In this document: in pieces, positions 9,976 to 19,715 of the stretch
Position numbering within the stretch: the first letter of the stretch is position 1
Layout of the letters: each line of letters starts with the position of its first letter
NCBI RefSeq assembly: GCF_026013605.1
Contig: NZ_JAPDPJ010000013.1
Coordinates: 1 to 64,000, forward strand
Direction of reading: 5' to 3'
Source: Plebeiibacterium sediminum
GTDB taxonomy: Bacteria > Bacteroidota > Bacteroidia > Bacteroidales > Marinilabiliaceae
Length of the DNA: 64,000 bases
Notes under the pieces: model-generated
Seen by the model: the letters and a program-made list of their open reading frames with translations, nothing else
What the model was told of the DNA's origin: nothing
Databases searched by the model: none
Made by a program: the position numbers and the translations under genes

Positions 9976-12846
9976 TTATGCCTCCAACTCTTCCTTAAGA
10001 TATTTAGCGGTAAAGCTTTCTTTGTTTTTCGCGACTTCTTCAGGTGTTCCTTCACATAGAATCTCACCTCCAAATCGTCCACCTTCTTTACCTATATCTA
10101 TAATATAATCTGCAACTTTAATAACATCCAGATTATGCTCAATTACAATAACAGTATTTCCTTTATCCACCAATCTATTAAGCACATCAAGCAATACTCT
10201 GATATCTTCAAAATGTAGCCCTGTAGTTGGTTCATCCAAAATATAGATGGTTTTTCCGGTATCTTTTTTTGCCAGCTCACTTGCCAGTTTTACGCGTTGC
10301 GATTCACCTCCTGAAAGTGTTGTTGATGGCTGTCCCAATGTAATGTAGCCTAGACCAACTTCTTGTAAAACTTTTAATTTGTGCGATATTTTAGGAATAC
10401 TTTCAAAGAAAGTGACTGCTTGATTAATGGTCATATCCAACACATCACTTATGGACTTTCCCTTATATCGTACCTCAAGTGTTTCTCTGTTATATCTCTT
10501 TCCATGACACTCCGGACAGTCAACCATCACATCTGGAAGAAAATTCATTTCAATAACCTGAACTCCTCCTCCTTTGCAAGTTTCACATCTTCCTCCAGCC
10601 ATATTAAATGAAAATCTTCCTGGCTTATAGTTTCTTATTTTTGATTCCGGCAATCCGGTAAAAAGCTTTCTGATTTCATCGAATACCTTTGTATATGTTG
10701 CTGGATTAGAACGCGGAGTTCTTCCAAGTGGAGACTGATCCACATCTACCACCTTATCCACATGTTTTAAGCCATCAATCTTTTTATATGGAAGCGGATC
10801 TTTTACTGCTCCGTATACATGCTGATTTAAGATAGGATATAATGTTTCGTTGATTAGAGTTGACTTTCCACTGCCAGAAACTCCTGTAATACATATTAAT
10901 TCTCCCAGAGGAAAAGTTGCAGTAACATTTTTAAGGTTATTTCCTGATGCTTCATGTAAAACCAACTTTTTTCCATTTCCTTTTCTTCGGACTTCAGGAA
11001 CAACAATTTTCTTTTTGTTATTCAGATAATCGGCAGTCAGGGTATTTTCCTGAATTACTTGCAAAGGCGTACCATGAGCCACAACCTCACCTCCGTGTCT
11101 TCCGGCATAAGGGCCCATGTCAATCAAATAATCCGATTGCATCATCATATCTTTATCATGCTCAACAACCAATACCGTATTTCCGGTATCTCTTAATTGT
11201 TGCAAGGAATGAATTAATTTATGATTATCTCGTTGATGCAGACCAATACTTGGTTCATCTAAAATATACAGTACATTAACCAACTGAGAACCAATCTGAG
11301 TAGCCAACCTGATTCGCTGACTTTCTCCTCCCGATAAGGTCATGGCACTACGATCCAACGATAAATAGCCCAGGCCAACATCTAACAGAAAACCCAATCT
11401 ACTTCTGATTTCTTTTAAAACTTCAGAGGCAATTGCTTTCTGCTTATCGCTCATATGATTTTCAATATCAGAAAACCATTCAGCCAGCAGACTTAAATCC
11501 ATATGAGACAAATCTGCAATATTTTTATCATTTAGTTTAAAATGTAAAGCTTCTTTATTCAGGCGCTGTCCATTACATACCGGACAAGTTACATTGGTAA
11601 CGAATTGCATGGCCCATTTTTTTGCCTTTAGGGAAGTATCGTTACTTTGTTGTTGTAAAATATATTTAATAACACCATCAAAACTAATAAAGTAATTAGA
11701 ACTGGTTCCAAGCGGTGTATTCTTTAATGTAATCGGTTCACTTGATCCATGAAGTATGGTATCCAGAGCTTCTTCTGGAATATCTTTAATTGGAGTTTTT
11801 AATGTAAAATCATGCTTTTCGGCAATTGCTTCCAGCTGCCAAAAGATTAAGGTGTTTTTATACTTTCCTAAAGGAGCAATACCTCCCGAATAAATAGATA
11901 TAGAATCATCAGGTATTACTTTTTCAATATCTACGTTATCTATAGCACCTAGTCCTTTACATTTATTACATGCTCCCTGAGGTGAGTTAAACGAAAATGA
12001 ATGCGGCGCAGGTTCATTATAAGAAATACCGGTAGTTGGACACATCAATTTTTGTGAGTAGAACTTGGCATCCTGTGTTTCAGCATCCAAAATCATCATA
12101 ATACCCTTACCATTCTTCATTGCCAAACCTAAAGAGTCAGACAATCGTTTGGTATCTTTACCTGAGACTTTAATACGATCGATAACCATTTCAATACTAT
12201 GGTTTTTATATCGATCTACTTTAAATCCATGCGCTAATTCTATCACTTCTCCATCTACACGGGCATGCAGATATCCTTTCTTTCTGATCTGTTCAAAAAG
12301 TTCCTTATAATGTCCTTTTCTGTTATGAATCAGAGGTGCCAGAATCATCACCTTTTTACCATCAAAATTACTCTGAATTAAGGACAATATTTTTTCGGTG
12401 GTGTATTTCACCATTTTTTCACCCGTATTATACGAATAGGCATCTGATGCACGGGCAAATAAAAGTCGTAAAAAATCGTATATCTCGGTTATTGTTCCAA
12501 CGGTTGAGCGAGGATTTTTATTGGTTGTTTTTTGCTCTATGGAAATAACAGGACTAAGGCCGGTAATTTTATCCACCTCAGGCCGCTCCATATTACCCAA
12601 AAACTGACGGGCATAGGCCGAAAATGTCTCTATATACCTTCTCTGACCTTCAGCATAAATGGTATCAAATGCGAGTGATGACTTACCACTACCACTTAAT
12701 CCGGTAATAACAACAAGTTTATTTCGAGGAAATTCTATATCAATATTTTGCAGATTATGCACTCGTGCACCCATTACAGATACAGCTCCTTCTTCTACAA
12801 ATGCGCCTTCGCCTGTGCTTTCTTTTGTAATATTTTTATTTTCCAT
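9976..12846 (-). CDS. uvrA: Excinuclease ABC subunit A
   Basis: DNA damage-recognition ATPase of nucleotide excision repair, 956 residues and full length. Two ABC ATPase modules are visible: Walker [10 protein letters not shown] near residue 48 and GVSGSGKST near residue 640, each with an LSGGESQR signature. The C-terminal zinc finger is intact (CETC near 730 and CPEC about 20 residues later). The insertion finger is incomplete: its first pair reads CPTT instead of CxxC, while the second pair (CNKC) is kept. uvrB and uvrC are not in this window. A -7 box TATATTTG lies at 12881-12888, 35 bases before the start, without a clear TTG partner. Confidence 0.96.
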   Translation of the reverse strand: MENKNITKESTGEGAFVEEGAVSVMGARVHNLQNIDIEFPRNKLVVITGLSGSGKSSLAFDTIYAEGQRRYIETFSAYARQFLGNMERPEVDKITGLSPVISIEQKTTNKNPRSTVGTITEIYDFLRLLFARASDAYSYNTGEKMVKYTTEKILSLIQSNFDGKKVMILAPLIHNRKGHYKELFEQIRKKGYLHARVDGEVIELAHGFKVDRYKNHSIEMVIDRIKVSGKDTKRLSDSLGLAMKNGKGIMMILDAETQDAKFYSQKLMCPTTGISYNEPAPHSFSFNSPQGACNKCKGLGAIDNVDIEKVIPDDSISIYSGGIAPLGKYKNTLIFWQLEAIAEKHDFTLKTPIKDIPEEALDTILHGSSEPITLKNTPLGTSSNYFISFDGVIKYILQQQSNDTSLKAKKWAMQFVTNVTCPVCNGQRLNKEALHFKLNDKNIADLSHMDLSLLAEWFSDIENHMSDKQKAIASEVLKEIRSRLGFLLDVGLGYLSLDRSAMTLSGGESQRIRLATQIGSQLVNVLYILDEPSIGLHQRDNHKLIHSLQQLRDTGNTVLVVEHDKDMMMQSDYLIDMGPYAGRHGGEVVAHGTPLQVIQENTLTADYLNNKKKIVVPEVRRKGNGKKLVLHEASGNNLKNVTATFPLGELICITGVSGSGKSTLINETLYPILNQHVYGAVKDPLPYKKIDGLKHVDKVVDVDQSPLGRTPRSNPATYTKVFDEIRKLFTGLPESKIRNYKPGRFSFNMAGGRCETCKGGGVQVIEMNFLPDVMVDCPECHGKRYNRETLEVRYKGKSISDVLDMTINQAVTFFESIPKISHKLKVLQEVGLGYITLGQPSTTLSGGESQRVKLASELAKKDTGKTIYILDEPTTGLHFEDIRVLLDVLNRLVDKGNTVIVIEHNLDVIKVADYIIDIGKEGGRFGGEILCEGTPEEVAKNKESFTAKYLKEELEA

Positions 12847-12893
12847 AATACTTACTCAAATGCCCTTTTATATAAGTAAGCAAATATAGAAAA

Positions 12894-13946
12894 CTATTGT
12901 TGAATGATAAGCGACTGTTTTTCCAATTTAATTTCTTTTTGATCAACTGGAATAACCACACCTGACTCATTACCAATAGGCTCCGTTTTTTCTACAAGTG
13001 CAATTTCTTTAGGAATAGAAATCTGATACGTCTTTTTGTATCTGTTTGTTAATACCACATCGCGTAACCAGGGATTTAAGTCTTTTAACTCTTTGTAAGA
13101 AATACCATATTTGCCAGCAAAGTCTGCCATATCTGATATTGCGCTGTCAACGGTTAATGTTTGAGTAGGAATTACCGGATACAAATCTTTCTTGTCTACA
13201 TAAAACCCATAATTTTCCGGATGTGAAAGAATTTCTTTAACTGCAAGAATTCGGTATACATACCTTCCTGTTTCCTCGCCTAATAACAGATCATAATAGT
13301 TATCTGTTTTCTGACGATCCAACTGGTTGCTGACACCTCTTTTTCCTGCATTATATGAAGCGGCAACTAAAGTCCAGTCATTATATGCCTCGTATGATTT
13401 TAAAAAATATTTGCATGCTGCAACGGTTGCTTTTTCAAGATGATACCTTTCATCTATTTCTGAATTTACCTCTAAACCATATTCCTTACCTGTTGCCGAC
13501 ATAAATTGCCATATTCCTGCAGCTCCAGCTGGAGACACAGATCTGGGCATTAAACCACTTTCAATGACGGCCAAATATTTAAAATCATCAGGAACACCAT
13601 ATTCTTTTAAAATAGGCTCAATAATCGGGAAATATCTGTTACTTCGTTTAATAAACAATACGGTTTGAGATTGCCAGTAGGTATTCACCAACAACTCTCT
13701 GTCAAAACTTTCTTTTACCCAATGTTTTTCAACAGGAACACGCTCTTCTGCAAAACTTAAATCCTGAGGAATATCAAGTGAAAATATGGAATAGCTATTT
13801 TCAAATGTAGGCATTAACTTCTCTGACGAATCCGTTGGATCAACTGAAAACGTAAAAAGGTTAAGTACTATAAAAATAGCTATGATACTGGTTGATATGG
13901 TTAAAACTTTAATATATATATTTGTTGATGTACTATTTTTTTTCAT
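12894..13946 (-). CDS. Membrane-anchored lytic transglycosylase (SLT domain)
   Basis: Protein of 350 residues that should cleave peptidoglycan non-hydrolytically. The N terminus has one transmembrane helix (about 10-32, VLTISTSIIAIFIVLNLF), placing the rest in the periplasm. The SLT/lysozyme-like domain (about 105-230) contains the catalytic Glu in YLAVIESGL, then AGAAGIWQFM, and the SYNAGKRGV segment typical of MltD-type enzymes. A C-terminal segment (about 245-320) looks like a degenerate LysM or carbohydrate-binding region but I would not call it firmly. It lies 47 bases before uvrA, which has its own -7 box. A second SLT protein is encoded at 18.6-19.7 kb. Confidence 0.88.
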   Translation of the reverse strand: MKKNSTSTNIYIKVLTISTSIIAIFIVLNLFTFSVDPTDSSEKLMPTFENSYSIFSLDIPQDLSFAEERVPVEKHWVKESFDRELLVNTYWQSQTVLFIKRSNRYFPIIEPILKEYGVPDDFKYLAVIESGLMPRSVSPAGAAGIWQFMSATGKEYGLEVNSEIDERYHLEKATVAACKYFLKSYEAYNDWTLVAASYNAGKRGVSNQLDRQKTDNYYDLLLGEETGRYVYRILAVKEILSHPENYGFYVDKKDLYPVIPTQTLTVDSAISDMADFAGKYGISYKELKDLNPWLRDVVLTNRYKKTYQISIPKEIALVEKTEPIGNESGVVIPVDQKEIKLEKQSLIIQQ

Positions 13947-14167
13947 TTCACCCCACTTTAAAACCTCAAAAACACTCTTTCCTATTCTTTTCTGGTCTGA
14001 TTAATATTACAACTGCTAAATTATCTTTTTTATTAAAAATTACAAGACATATTGTATTAAGAATTACGCTTAAAACCCAATTTTGTTTTACTAATAGACT
14101 TAATTTTCTGGGTATTTTAATTTTATCCAAATTTTGTCTTATCGACACCAAAAGTTTAATCATTACA
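13947..14167. other. Intergenic region between pdxA and the lytic transglycosylase gene
   Basis: This spacer follows the pdxA terminator and must hold the promoter of the transglycosylase gene. A 65-codon minus-strand frame is present but shows no family resemblance or start signal. I see no two-box promoter. Confidence 0.35.
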
Positions 14168-14203
14168 AATAAAAAAAGGACCTCCCTGTATGGAAAGTCC
14201 TTT
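14168..14203 (-). terminator. Rho-independent terminator of pdxA
   Basis: Stem AAAGGAC (14175-14181) pairs with GTCCTTT (14197-14203). On the minus strand it is followed by seven T. It lies 23 bases after the pdxA stop codon. Confidence 0.7.
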
Positions 14204-14225
14204 GTAAATATATATCTATTAATTT

Positions 14226-15329
14226 CTAGATCTCTGGCTCTTCAATTTCTTCAGGAAGTGACTCATCAAGCTTATCATCCATCTTACTGATATCATATGA
14301 TTTCAATGGATTTTTTGAAAGCTCTTTATATGACGTACGATTTTTAAATACATCAATTGCCAAATATACTGCCTGACGGAATGATTCTTCATCTGCTACC
14401 CCCTGACCAGCAATTTCAAAAGCCGTTCCATGATCCGGAGAAGTTCTGATAATTGGTAATCCTGCAGTAAAGTTAACGCCTGAAGAAAATGCTATGGTTT
14501 TAAAAGGAGTTAGCCCCTGATCGTGATACATCGCTAAAACGGCATCAAATTTTGAAAGATTATTAGAACCAAAAAATCCATCAGCTGGATATGGCCCTAA
14601 TGCAACAATATCCTTTTGCTTAGCCTCTTCCAACGCAGGAATAATAATTTCTTGCTCTTCTTTACCAATCAAACCATTATCGCCAGAATGAGGGTTTAAG
14701 CCCAAAACTGCAATCTTAGGTTTTCTGATTGTAAAGTCTTCCTTAAGAGACTTATTCATAATTTTAAGCTTTGTAAGTATCTTTTCTTTGGTAATCGCTT
14801 TTGATACTTCACTCAAAGGAATATGTCCTGTAACTACACCTACTTTTAAAACATCACTGACTAAAAACATCAGAGAATCTTTTGAATTAAATTCCTTTTG
14901 TAAATACTCCGTATGCCCTGGGAATTGAAAGCTCTCTGATTGAATATTCTTTTTATGTATTGGCGCTGTAACCAACACATCAATTTTATTATTTTTTAAA
15001 TCTTCAACGGCAGCACTCAAAGCAGCATGAGCTGCTTCACCCCCCATTTTTGTTTCTTTACCTAATTCTACACGTACATTATCATCCACACAATTAATAA
15101 TGTTTACTCTTTTAGCATGTGCATCATCAGCTTCTTTGATGTTATTAAGACTAAAATTTGAAATATTTAATGTTTTACGATGATATGCTGCAACTTTTGA
15201 AGAACCATAAATAATAGGCGTACACATATCCAGCATTCTACTATCATTTAATGCTTTAAAAATAATCTCGTATCCTATTCCATTAATATCTCCATGGGAA
15301 ATACCCAGTCTTATTTTATCTGTCCTCAT
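14226..15329 (-). CDS. pdxA: 4-hydroxythreonine-4-phosphate dehydrogenase
   Basis: Pyridoxal 5'-phosphate synthesis enzyme: it oxidises 4-phosphohydroxy-L-threonine with NAD+, giving the amino-ketone used by PdxJ. It has 367 residues. Family motifs are present in order: GDINGIGYEI near residue 14, GHTEYL near 137, GHIPLSEV near 170, LGLNPHSGDNG near 210, MYHDQGLTPFK near 265 and TSPDHGTAFEIAG near 300. Metal-binding histidines are kept in the GHTE, YHDQG and PDHG segments. The last 20 or so residues form an acidic tail (LDESLPEEIEEPEI) beyond the usual end of the family. The upstream region is 227 bases with no clear promoter box. pdxJ is not in the window. Confidence 0.95.
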   Translation of the reverse strand: MRTDKIRLGISHGDINGIGYEIIFKALNDSRMLDMCTPIIYGSSKVAAYHRKTLNISNFSLNNIKEADDAHAKRVNIINCVDDNVRVELGKETKMGGEAAHAALSAAVEDLKNNKIDVLVTAPIHKKNIQSESFQFPGHTEYLQKEFNSKDSLMFLVSDVLKVGVVTGHIPLSEVSKAITKEKILTKLKIMNKSLKEDFTIRKPKIAVLGLNPHSGDNGLIGKEEQEIIIPALEEAKQKDIVALGPYPADGFFGSNNLSKFDAVLAMYHDQGLTPFKTIAFSSGVNFTAGLPIIRTSPDHGTAFEIAGQGVADEESFRQAVYLAIDVFKNRTSYKELSKNPLKSYDISKMDDKLDESLPEEIEEPEI

Positions 15330-15556
15330 TTACTCATTTTTTGCGATGAACATTCGAAATTTGGATTCAATATCTTCTATGTATTTAAGATATTCTATGC
15401 TTTTCATCCATAAATTTCTTATGTATGGGAGCTAAATATCGACATTTTTATGTAACATTCAGCTTAATTATCCTAATTTTTATTCTCTTTTTACAGAAAC
15501 TAGTTTGAGAATAAATCTAATGATCTCAATTATTTATGGTGTAATATCTATTTACC

Positions 15557-17005
15557 TTAAGCTTGCTTATCAGATACAATAGATTTAAAAAAGTGGTACA
15601 GCAATCTTACGCCAACACCTGAAGCTCCTTTGCCTCTGTAACTACTTTCTTTTAAATGAAATGCAGGACCTGCTATATCCAAATGAATCCAGGGATATTC
15701 CACAAATTTTGACAAAAATTTACCTGCAGTTATTGAACCACCTTCTCTTCCGCCAAGATTTTTTATATCTGCAATATCTGATTCAATTAAAGCATCATAA
15801 TCACTCCAAAATGGAAATTTAACTACTCTTTCGTGGGTTACATATCCATGTTTTTCCAATTCTCCAAACACCTCATCACTGGCAGTTCCCATAGCTACAG
15901 TTCCATATTCTCCAATGGCCATTACTGCCGACCCGGTAAGGGTAGCTAAATCAATGACTAACTCCGGCTCATATTTATTAGCATAACTTAATGCGTCTGC
16001 TAAAATAAGTCTTCCTTCTGCATCGGTGTTTAAAACCTCAACCGTTAATCCATTGTGCATTTCAAGGATATCTCCTGGCACAAAAGCATTTTTACCGGGA
16101 CGATTATCTGTTGCCGGCACTAACCCAATAACATAAATTGGTAGTTTGTTTTTTGCAATAGCAGTTATGGTTCCTACAACTGATGCTGCACCTCCCATAT
16201 CACACTTCATCGTATCAAGGCTTCCCGGAGGTGTTTTTAAATTGATACCTCCGGTATCAAAAACAACTCCTTTTCCAACTAAAATATATGGTTTTTCATT
16301 AACCGCATTTTCTGGTTTCCATTCCATAATAGAAAAAGTTGGAGGATCAATACTTCCTTTATTAACCGCTAATAATCCACCAAATTTTAATGCTTCAATT
16401 TTATTCTTATTAAAAACTTCTGCATGAAAACCATCTTTTTTAGACTGCTCTACAATAAATTCTCCCAGTTGCACCGCATTTAGTTTATCAACAGGTTCAT
16501 TTACCAAATTACGTGTTATATAAACTGACTCAATGATATTGTTTAACTCATTTATTTCACAACCGTCAACAGCCGGACTAGAGACAAAGATTTCTTTTAA
16601 TTCAAAATCTACCACATCATCCTTCTTACTTTTATATCGATCAAAAGCATAAGCACTTAATGCAATTCCTTCAACCAAAGCAATAGTTCTGTTTTTACAG
16701 CCAATTAAATCTACAACTGAAACTTCCGAAACATCTTCCTTTTTTAATTCCTTTAAAATAAGATTTCCATCCTTTCTTATCTTTTCATTTTCATCATTAC
16801 CTGTATCTTTTGAGAAACGAACAAATACCTGTTGTTCCAATCGGTTAAGATGAATCAGGTTTTTCTTTTTAGATACTTTACCTTCAATATAATCTATCTC
16901 TGTTTCTGTAAAGCCAAAATCTTTTAACAATGAAATTTCTTTTACAAGAAATACCAAATTGGCTTCTTGTTTAATCTCAATAGAATTCTTTATAATTGGT
17001 TGCAT
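15557..17005 (-). CDS. pepA: Leucyl aminopeptidase (M17)
   Basis: Cytosolic di-metal aminopeptidase of 482 residues that removes N-terminal residues from peptides. The C-terminal catalytic domain carries the M17 signature NTDAEGRL near residue 328, the metal and active-site segments GKGVVFDTGGI near 247 and MKCDMGGAA near 268, and the late LGGREGGS. The N-terminal domain (about 1-165) is divergent, as usual for the family. It is the last gene of a likely operon: DUF4837 lipoprotein, a 133-codon unknown gene, then pepA after 38 bases. Bacterial PepA can also bind DNA; nothing here shows whether this one does. Confidence 0.93.
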   Translation of the reverse strand: MQPIIKNSIEIKQEANLVFLVKEISLLKDFGFTETEIDYIEGKVSKKKNLIHLNRLEQQVFVRFSKDTGNDENEKIRKDGNLILKELKKEDVSEVSVVDLIGCKNRTIALVEGIALSAYAFDRYKSKKDDVVDFELKEIFVSSPAVDGCEINELNNIIESVYITRNLVNEPVDKLNAVQLGEFIVEQSKKDGFHAEVFNKNKIEALKFGGLLAVNKGSIDPPTFSIMEWKPENAVNEKPYILVGKGVVFDTGGINLKTPPGSLDTMKCDMGGAASVVGTITAIAKNKLPIYVIGLVPATDNRPGKNAFVPGDILEMHNGLTVEVLNTDAEGRLILADALSYANKYEPELVIDLATLTGSAVMAIGEYGTVAMGTASDEVFGELEKHGYVTHERVVKFPFWSDYDALIESDIADIKNLGGREGGSITAGKFLSKFVEYPWIHLDIAGPAFHLKESSYRGKGASGVGVRLLYHFFKSIVSDKQA

Positions 17006-17043
17006 AACATTACGTTTAAATAAATGAATAGAACAAGAGTTAA

Positions 17044-17445
17044 CTACAGATCTAATTCTTTCTGATCATTATTCTTTGCCTGTTGCCTGAAATAATCTCT
17101 TGTAATTACTTTTTTCAGTTCCCGATGTATGATTAATTCTGTAAGAACAACATGAATATCTTCTTCCTCCATCTCTTTTTCATACTGAGCTATATTGTGC
17201 TGACTGATATCGATACGATATAAAAAATGCATAAAACGCTCCATACTTTCTGCCATTATTTGTTCCACATGATCTTTCATCTGATCAAACAATTCTTCAT
17301 AAAATGAAGCCGCATTTCCAGAAAAATTCACTTCTAAACCAAACTCACCAAAATCCTTTTGAATCTGGTAACCTGTTTCTACTATCAGTTCATTTTTTCT
17401 GGATGCCTGTACCAATGCATCTCTTGTAAGAGCCGGAAAACTCAT
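17044..17445 (-). CDS. Conserved-looking protein of unknown function, 133 aa
   Basis: Small acidic, mostly helical cytoplasmic protein with no signal peptide or membrane helix. I do not recognise a family. The middle (about 45-95) is rich in Glu, Met and His, and the C terminus is charged. Its ATG overlaps the stop of the upstream DUF4837 gene by one base (TAATG), so the two are likely translated together; pepA follows after 38 bases. Coupling to a lipoprotein gene suggests a shared role, but nothing in the sequence names it. Coding status is supported by the tight overlap and by its fit into the operon. Confidence 0.7.
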   Translation of the reverse strand: MSFPALTRDALVQASRKNELIVETGYQIQKDFGEFGLEVNFSGNAASFYEELFDQMKDHVEQIMAESMERFMHFLYRIDISQHNIAQYEKEMEEEDIHVVLTELIIHRELKKVITRDYFRQQAKNNDQKELDL

Positions 17446-18446
17446 TATTTTTTCTGTTTAAAATTTCTGTTATATGTTTGAAGAATAGCTTCAAGTTGAC
17501 GCACCATATTTCTTTTCTTAGGTTTTTCCGGATTGTAAGAATAACCTTCTGTAACAATTACTTTATTGTTTTCTTTATCATAGTGTGCCATACTAATAAA
17601 CGGACCCCCCATCATATCTCCCTGAACCTTCCATAATCCACGCATCACAACAACATTTGAATCATTTGGGGTATTGATTACCTGATAATTAATTGGAAAT
17701 GCATGTTCCGTGGTCATAAACGAACCTTCATACTCTCCCGGAACCTGATTCATTAAAGTTTCATCTCTTTTATTTAACAGATATTCTTTTGAAAAGCTTC
17801 CTTCTCCAACATAATCAAACTGATAAACTAATAAGCCTAAACTCGATTTAGCAGTTTCGTGCGACATCCATATAAAGTCTTTATCTTCTTTTCTTAATTC
17901 AAAATCACGAGGTACGGACATTGAAAATTTCCAGTCTTCTTTTAGTTTATCACTTAATTTTTGGTTGAATGAACTATTAAAGTATTTTATTAACCTTTCC
18001 CTTTCTGCTTTTGTGAAAAAACCCACTAGTTTTAACTCATTTTCAGTAACCATTTTATCAAATGATTCTATACTTTTTGCCTCTATTCTTACCAAAGCTT
18101 GTTGTTTAGCCCAGGTTCCCCTGTAAAACTTAATACCTTCCTCCTGCACTCCAGCTCCTACTTCAACAGTAATTAAATTACGATAAGTTTTCATAAAATC
18201 CGACAACGATCGATGCGGAATAACAGATACATCAAACATAGGTTCTTCTTGTGGTAAACCTATCATTGGCTGTACCATCATATCCCATAATTTTTTCCCG
18301 GATTCAGTTTTCTTCACCTTATCATTCATTACTATGATCATAACCCCGGCAGCTCCGGATGGTGTAGGTTTATTTGAATCTGGTGTTGTTTTACATCCGC
18401 TAAATATGTAAGAAATAAGTAGAATAAATAAAATAGACTGCTTCAT
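17445..18446 (-). CDS. DUF4837 family lipoprotein
   Basis: Envelope lipoprotein of 333 residues. The signal peptide ends in a lipobox (IFSGC, Cys18), so the mature protein should be lipid-anchored. The body matches the DUF4837 family known from Bacteroidota in length and in its paired alpha/beta repeats (for example KMVTENELKLVGFF and later WMSHETAKSSLGLLVY); no function is established for it. It overlaps the following 133-codon gene by one base. A -7 box TACATTTG (18496-18503) lies 50 bases before the start, without a matching TTG, and is the likely operon promoter. Confidence 0.75.
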   Translation of the reverse strand: MKQSILFILLISYIFSGCKTTPDSNKPTPSGAAGVMIIVMNDKVKKTESGKKLWDMMVQPMIGLPQEEPMFDVSVIPHRSLSDFMKTYRNLITVEVGAGVQEEGIKFYRGTWAKQQALVRIEAKSIESFDKMVTENELKLVGFFTKAERERLIKYFNSSFNQKLSDKLKEDWKFSMSVPRDFELRKEDKDFIWMSHETAKSSLGLLVYQFDYVGEGSFSKEYLLNKRDETLMNQVPGEYEGSFMTTEHAFPINYQVINTPNDSNVVVMRGLWKVQGDMMGGPFISMAHYDKENNKVIVTEGYSYNPEKPKKRNMVRQLEAILQTYNRNFKQKK

Positions 18447-18550
18447 GATATTACTTTTATTAAAAATATTTAGGTATTAAGATTTGAGTTGCTTACAAAT
18501 GTACAAAAAGGAACACTATTTTGACAGGAATGTTGAAACGAGCTTAATGA

Positions 18551-19714
18551 TTATTTTTCGACCAGATAATCCACCTCATCTCTAACAAAAAAGAAACGAT
18601 GATCTTCTTTTATTTTCCAGATCTCAAGAATTTGTCCCGGATGAAGGTCTTTTGAAGACATATGATTCCATTTCATAATATCCTCAATGGTACATTCGTA
18701 TTTAATTGCAATTTTATGAAAGTATTCTCCTTTAGCAACAATATGATGTACTATTTCCCTATCAGGAGATTCGCTCATCGCACTTACCTGTTTTTGTTCT
18801 CCATAAACCTGATACTCATTTTTTACAAATTCCGGGATATTTTTCTTGGGAAGAAAAACACTTACAGGTTTAGAATCAACAGGTATAATCTCTTTTGTAT
18901 AAGTGGGATTTAAAAATGCTACTTCATCAACACTTACACCAGAGGCATCTGAAATTTGCTTAAACGAAAGTGTTTTACGTATATCAACAGTATCAATTTC
19001 ATGAAAGTTGTATTTTGCCGGAACTTCATTGATATCGTAATTCTCAGCATATTTCATTGCATATAAAGCACCTATAAAAGCAGGTACATAACCTTTAACC
19101 TGAGTGGGTAAATAAGGACGAAGTTCCCAATAATTTCTTTTCCCTCCGGAACGCTCTATGGCATTTTTTACCATACCAACACCCCCATTATAGGCAGCTA
19201 ATGCCAGTTGCCAGTCATTAAAATTCCTGTAAAGATATTCCAGATATTTACATGCTGCCTCGGTTGCTAAAATAGGATCGCTTCTTTCATCAATATAGGT
19301 TGATACATCAAGATCAAACATGGTTCCGGCATGATACAAAAATTGCCACAAGCCTTTTGCGCCGGATTTTGATTTAGCCCGTGGATCCAAAGCCGACTCA
19401 ATTACAGCCAGATACTTCAATTCGAGCGGTAAATTATATTTATCCAGATACTCTTCAAACAATGGAAAATAAAGCTTTGACCGACTAATAATATTAGCTA
19501 AATGATCACGTCTCTTTACAGTATATACATCTATATAAGCCTGAACAGTTTCATTATAATCCAGTTGAATGGGTGTTTGGTAATTTAAGGCATCAATACG
19601 TTTTTTCACCATCCACTCCGGAAATTGAGGTATACTTTCTTCCTGAGCAAAAACATGTAAACAGGTAAATACTACAAAAACAAGTACAATATTTCTTAAG
19701 TGGGATACAAGCAT
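18551..19714 (-). CDS. MltD-like lytic transglycosylase with LysM domain
   Basis: Exported murein lytic transglycosylase of 387 residues. A signal peptide (about 1-24, ending VFAQ) precedes the SLT domain (about 95-215), with the catalytic Glu in YLAVIESAL, then SGAKGLWQF, AAYNGGVGMV and a downstream GYVPAFIGALYAMKYA helix typical of MltD. One C-terminal LysM domain (about 325-370, VAKGEYFHKIAIKYECTI) should bind glycan strands. Only one base separates it from the upstream coiled-coil membrane protein gene (19716-20612), so the two are almost certainly co-transcribed. E. coli MltD carries LysM repeats in a similar place. I leave the symbol blank because orthology is not certain. Confidence 0.9.
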   Translation of the reverse strand: MLVSHLRNIVLVFVVFTCLHVFAQEESIPQFPEWMVKKRIDALNYQTPIQLDYNETVQAYIDVYTVKRRDHLANIISRSKLYFPLFEEYLDKYNLPLELKYLAVIESALDPRAKSKSGAKGLWQFLYHAGTMFDLDVSTYIDERSDPILATEAACKYLEYLYRNFNDWQLALAAYNGGVGMVKNAIERSGGKRNYWELRPYLPTQVKGYVPAFIGALYAMKYAENYDINEVPAKYNFHEIDTVDIRKTLSFKQISDASGVSVDEVAFLNPTYTKEIIPVDSKPVSVFLPKKNIPEFVKNEYQVYGEQKQVSAMSESPDREIVHHIVAKGEYFHKIAIKYECTIEDIMKWNHMSSKDLHPGQILEIWKIKEDHRFFFVRDEVDYLVEK

Positions 19715-19715
19715 A

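Noticed and set aside
13966-14163. 65-codon minus-strand frame between pdxA and the transglycosylase gene
   Set aside because: No family resemblance, no promoter or ribosome site; hydrophobic content is what AT-rich spacer DNA gives by chance.
15480-15514. 8-bp inverted repeat after pdxA/upstream of pepA terminator region
   Set aside because: No T-run follows on either strand and the arms are AT-rich, so it is not supported as a terminator.
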